Assembly: GCA_965249735.1 (NCBI GenBank)
Contig: CBDFMS010000025.1
Location: forward strand, 1 to 64,000
Direction: 5' to 3'
Length of the DNA: 64,000 nucleotides
DNA from: JANQSS01 sp965249735
GTDB lineage: Bacteria; Bacteroidota; Bacteroidia; Chitinophagales; Saprospiraceae
The translations under genes were made by a program, and so were the position numbers. Below the pieces are notes generated by a model. It ran no database searches. It saw only the letters and a program-made list of their open reading frames with translations, and was not told where the DNA came from. This document shows positions 61,225-64,000 of this stretch, in pieces. How positions within the stretch are numbered: the first letter of the stretch is position 1; every line of letters starts with the position of its first letter.

Positions 61225-62469
61225 TCACGCAAGCTTGCATGTTAGCACGGCAATATCATCTTTGTACGCGTTTTCTCCTCTGAAACTGTCGAGGCGACTA
61301 AGAAGGGTTTTATTGAATTTTTCGGCCGTCAATTCATGAAAGGTAAATCCGAAAGCCCAGAGATGATCTTCGTCAAAAAATTCGCCGTCATTATTTTCTA
61401 ATTCTGTCAGACCGTCTGTATATGCCATGACGATAGATCCGGGCAGGTAGTTTGCGCTTCCGCATTCGATCCCATTTAATATAGGGACGGCGCCCAATAC
61501 TGTACAACCAGAATACCAAAATTCCTGTCCTTCCTCATGAGTGTAAAGTACCGGACAATGGCCGGCATTGACATATTCGATTTGACGGGTTTTGGTATTT
61601 ACTTTGGCAATAAAAAAAGTGATGAATTTATCACTATTTGTTATCGTGTAAACAGCACTATTTAATTCGCCTACGAGTTCGACGAGTTTGTCATATTTAT
61701 TCACCATGCTATGAAGGATGGCCTGAAAATTAGCCATGAGCATGGCGGCACCAACGCCTTTGCCGGAAACATCAGCAATGCAAAAAATAAATTCTGTGTC
61801 CGTTAATTTAAAATAATCAAAATAATCGCCTCCGATATTAAAGTGAGGTTTATAAATGCTATCTAACTGGTATTTTTTTTCTTTTGGTAGTTTATCCGGA
61901 ATAAACATTTTTTGCACTTCTGTTGCAAGTTGCATCGTCCGATTGAGGCGTTCTTGTTTTAATTGCTCATTGAACAGTCGTTTGTTTTCAATCGCAACAG
62001 TAATAATATTGGTAATTGTTTGAATAAACTGAACCTTATTAAATATATCACCATCTTCCTGAAAGCCTCCGATCAGAGTATAAGAGAGCGGTGTTTCCTT
62101 GTGCAGGACCGGAATGATAATATCAAATTCTGCGAGAATGGGATCTTCTTCATCACTGCGTATGGTTTGTAGGCGGTTGTATTGGACCAGCCTTTCAATC
62201 AATCCATAACTGGCGATATCATAGTCGACATTGATACTGGCCGGGCAATGCCATTTTTTACCCTCGCGAACAAAGAAGACCATACGATCAACACGCATGT
62301 CCCAGTTGATAAAGGTCTTGTACATATTAAAAAGGCCATCAGAAGACACATTGTCATTGATAGCCTGGGTGATTGCCAGCAGACTTTTGAGTTGAAGTTG
62401 TTTAAGGTTCAGCTCGTTTTCCAGCTCCTCGTAGGAATGCGGATTTATTATATCTATATCGTCATCCAT
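61225..62469 (-). CDS. SpoIIE/RsbU-type PP2C phosphatase with GAF-like N-domain
   Basis: The open frame extends to 62646, but the ATG at 62469 (MDDDIDIINPHSYEELENEL) is the better start; it gives 414 residues. A short coiled coil (about 15-35) precedes a GAF-like domain (about 35-165). The catalytic PP2C domain carries IGGDYFDYF and CIADVSGKGVGAAMLMANFQ with metal-binding aspartates, then AYTDGLTELEN and the final DDIAVL motif. Such enzymes dephosphorylate anti-sigma-factor antagonists or similar partners. No kinase partner is encoded nearby. It is divergent from the PrsW-like gene. Confidence 0.88.
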   Translation of the reverse strand: MDDDIDIINPHSYEELENELNLKQLQLKSLLAITQAINDNVSSDGLFNMYKTFINWDMRVDRMVFFVREGKKWHCPASINVDYDIASYGLIERLVQYNRLQTIRSDEEDPILAEFDIIIPVLHKETPLSYTLIGGFQEDGDIFNKVQFIQTITNIITVAIENKRLFNEQLKQERLNRTMQLATEVQKMFIPDKLPKEKKYQLDSIYKPHFNIGGDYFDYFKLTDTEFIFCIADVSGKGVGAAMLMANFQAILHSMVNKYDKLVELVGELNSAVYTITNSDKFITFFIAKVNTKTRQIEYVNAGHCPVLYTHEEGQEFWYSGCTVLGAVPILNGIECGSANYLPGSIVMAYTDGLTELENNDGEFFDEDHLWAFGFTFHELTAEKFNKTLLSRLDSFRGENAYKDDIAVLTCKLA

Positions 62470-62661
62470 ATTCTGCGTAGCTAAATTAGTGAATTGGATT
62501 GTAGGGTAAGCATAGTTTGCATTGTTTGTATACCAATATGTCCTGGTTGTAAGAGTGAACGCCCTGATCAGGCAAGTATTTTGATGGAATGAAAATGATT
62601 TTGGATACAGGGTGTAGCCGGGTCTGTTATTAGCTTTCTTACTCAATGTTATCTTTACTCT

Positions 62662-63345
62662 ATGGAATCCCTGGCTATATTTTCAGCAGGTCTTTTGCCG
62701 GCTATTATCATTGCGTTTCTAGGTCACCGTTATTTATCCAAACGGTCGCGCTTACCGGCCGGAAAGGCCGTCCTGGCGGCCATGTTGGGTGTGGTTGCGG
62801 CCATTCCGGCATATTACCTCGAAGGGTGGGCGGACACCACATTTGATGTCGATTTTACGAGTTGGTGGCAAGTATTGATCGTGGCCCTCATGACGGTTGC
62901 TCTCATCGAAGAAGTATTCAAAGCGTTTATGCTTTGGCTTTCAAATTTTGTGGTCCCTGTCGATGAGTCGATTGACTTACTTGCCATATCATTACTCATA
63001 GCCATGGGTTTTGCAGGAGTTGAAAACATTCTATACAGCTATTCTAAAGGGTGGGAAATTGCTCTATTCCGTTCATTGACAGCTGTGCCGGCCCATGCTT
63101 GTTTCGCTATTTTGTTGGCCTATTTTTCAGCTATGGAATTTCCTCGACGCAAGCAATTGATGCCTTATCTGCAAGGTCTTATGCTTGCCTGGGTACTGCA
63201 CGGACTCTACGACTTTTTTATCATCCAGGAGATTTCCGAACCATTGATGTTGACCGCTCTGGGCATATTAATCCTCTGTGCTGCCCTTTCCTACAGAATC
63301 TATTACCGTGTTTGGAAGATCAGCGGTCAGGAGAAGAGCATGTGA
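62662..63345 (+). CDS. PrsW-type intramembrane metalloprotease
   Basis: The 227-residue protein has about eight hydrophobic segments. Family motifs are present: Glu83-Glu84 in ALIEEVFKAF, GFAGVENILY at 117-126, PAHACFAIL around His145, and HGLYDFF from His180. PrsW enzymes cleave membrane-bound anti-sigma factors and related substrates within the membrane. It may act in the same stress pathway as the adjacent divergent phosphatase, but that is inference. Confidence 0.9.
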   Translation: MESLAIFSAGLLPAIIIAFLGHRYLSKRSRLPAGKAVLAAMLGVVAAIPAYYLEGWADTTFDVDFTSWWQVLIVALMTVALIEEVFKAFMLWLSNFVVPVDESIDLLAISLLIAMGFAGVENILYSYSKGWEIALFRSLTAVPAHACFAILLAYFSAMEFPRRKQLMPYLQGLMLAWVLHGLYDFFIIQEISEPLMLTALGILILCAALSYRIYYRVWKISGQEKSM

Positions 63346-63478
63346 ACGAATCAGCGTTAGAGCATATGAGCTTTTGAGCACATGAGCAGGCAAGTGCATA
63401 GCATTGAAAAAGCGCATTACCTACATCGCCGCAGCTTCCGACATAATCCATACATTTGGGCCATCTTAAAAATTGACC

Positions 63479-64000
63479 ATGCCCATACTCTCGATCATCA
63501 TCCCGGTATACAATGAAGAACGAACAATCACTGAGTTGTTGGATCAAGTAATCGATGCACCGGTGCCAACAGATATTCAAAAAGAGTTGGTGTTGGTAAA
63601 TGACTGTTCGTCTGACAACAGTGTCAGCGTGATTGAAAAATATATGTCTGAACACGCCGACACCCAAATGAGTTTCTATTCACATGAGCTCAATCAGGGA
63701 AAAGGTGCGGCATTGCATACAGGAATCGCGAATGCAAAGGGTGATTTAATTATCATTCAGGATGCTGATCTCGAATATGATCCGAGAGAATATGTAAAAT
63801 TATTGTCTCCTATATTAAATGGGAAAGCCGACGTGGTTTATGGCTCTCGTTTTATGGGAGGAGAACCACACCGGGTATTAAATTACTGGCACTCTGTTGG
63901 AAATAAAATTCTAACACGTATGTCAAATATGTTTTCGAATATTTATTTGACGGATATGGAAACGTGCTATAAATTGTTTAAAGCAGATATAATAAAAAGT
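63479..64000 (+). CDS. family 2 glycosyltransferase (C-terminus beyond window)
   Basis: The first 174 codons are visible from the ATG at 63479. The GT-A fold is clear: LSIIIPVYNEERTITELLDQ, LVNDCSSDNS, GKGAALHTGIANAKGDLIII and the DXD-type QDADLEYD at 94-101. VVYGSRFMGG and the later LTDMETCYKLFK follow, a pattern of dolichol/polyprenyl-phosphate sugar transferase-like enzymes. It would transfer a sugar onto a lipid carrier or glycan at the inner membrane. No defect is seen. Confidence 0.92.
   Translation, partial: MPILSIIIPVYNEERTITELLDQVIDAPVPTDIQKELVLVNDCSSDNSVSVIEKYMSEHADTQMSFYSHELNQGKGAALHTGIANAKGDLIIIQDADLEYDPREYVKLLSPILNGKADVVYGSRFMGGEPHRVLNYWHSVGNKILTRMSNMFSNIYLTDMETCYKLFKADIIKS

Overview
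The window looks like a chromosome segment of a Bacteroidota bacterium, possibly of the Saprospira type although the family cannot be fixed from the sequence alone. The support is a SusC/SusD pair, C-terminal Por-type (T9SS) sorting tails on two giant secreted proteins, many lipoprotein signal peptides, AT-rich DNA and Bacteroidota-type tyrosine recombinases. A conserved housekeeping core is nearly absent. The window is mostly an accessory region (1-16 kb), a large glycan-utilisation locus (18-46 kb), a tRNA-integrated mobile element (45.8-57.4 kb) and a stretch of ordinary chromosome (57.5-64 kb).

Region 1 (1-7.9 kb) appears to be the integrase-bearing end of an integrative element. It holds a partial IS256-family element, a trypsin-like protease, a DUF2335-like membrane protein, and the last part of a type I restriction subunit (HsdR) split by a complete IS21-family element. 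A tyrosine recombinase follows, and its upstream side carries a tandem repeat and what looks like the displaced 3' end of a tRNA gene plus terminator (7876-7945). Region 2 (8.2-12 kb) lies outside that attachment site. It holds a proteasome-like Ntn-hydrolase candidate and the most interesting locus of the window, a retron-like unit. That unit consists of a candidate msr-msd RNA with complementary ends (9403-9618), a small helical protein, an XRE regulator, a reverse transcriptase with retron motifs, and a protein joining four CxxC knuckles to a PLD-like domain. A complete IS66-family element with an 8-bp target duplication follows.

Region 3 (14.3-18 kb) has few genes. It contains fossils of another integrative element (an S24/LexA-like C-terminus and a copy of the tail of the replication gene found at 49-50 kb) and a glycine-rich secreted protein. 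Region 4 (18.2-45.7 kb) is a polysaccharide-utilisation region read mostly leftwards: susC, susD, two giant surface proteins with LamG modules and sorting tails, then two GH130 enzymes, a complete sugar ABC importer (binding protein, two permeases, ATPase), Gfo/Idh/MocA oxidoreductases, a six-hairpin-like lipoprotein and a polysaccharide-lyase-like protein. A divergent AraC-family regulator sits beside susC. The probable logic is surface capture and outer-membrane import by SusCD, periplasmic trimming, ABC import of small oligosaccharides, and cytoplasmic cleavage by GH130 enzymes. A mannose-containing glycan is plausible because of the GH130 pair.

Region 5 (45.84-57.37 kb) is an 11.5-kb element inserted at the 3' end of a tRNA-Cys gene. 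It is bounded by a 54-bp direct repeat and has matching arm-type repeats near both ends. It encodes an integrase homologous to the first one with the same upstream geometry, an excisionase-like regulator, and a phage gene II-like replication protein with an origin-like repeat set inside the gene. It carries a second, almost identical, inverted IS66 copy. Its cargo includes a PH/SHOCT protein, a DUF5681 protein and an SDH/Clp-fold protease. Region 6 (57.5-64 kb) is ordinary chromosome: a DJ-1/PfpI protein with a stop codon in its signal peptide, two secreted proteins, a frameshifted four-helix-bundle gene, a SpoIIE-type phosphatase, a PrsW-type protease and the start of a family 2 glycosyltransferase. 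Three families of degenerate intergenic repeats are scattered between these genes.
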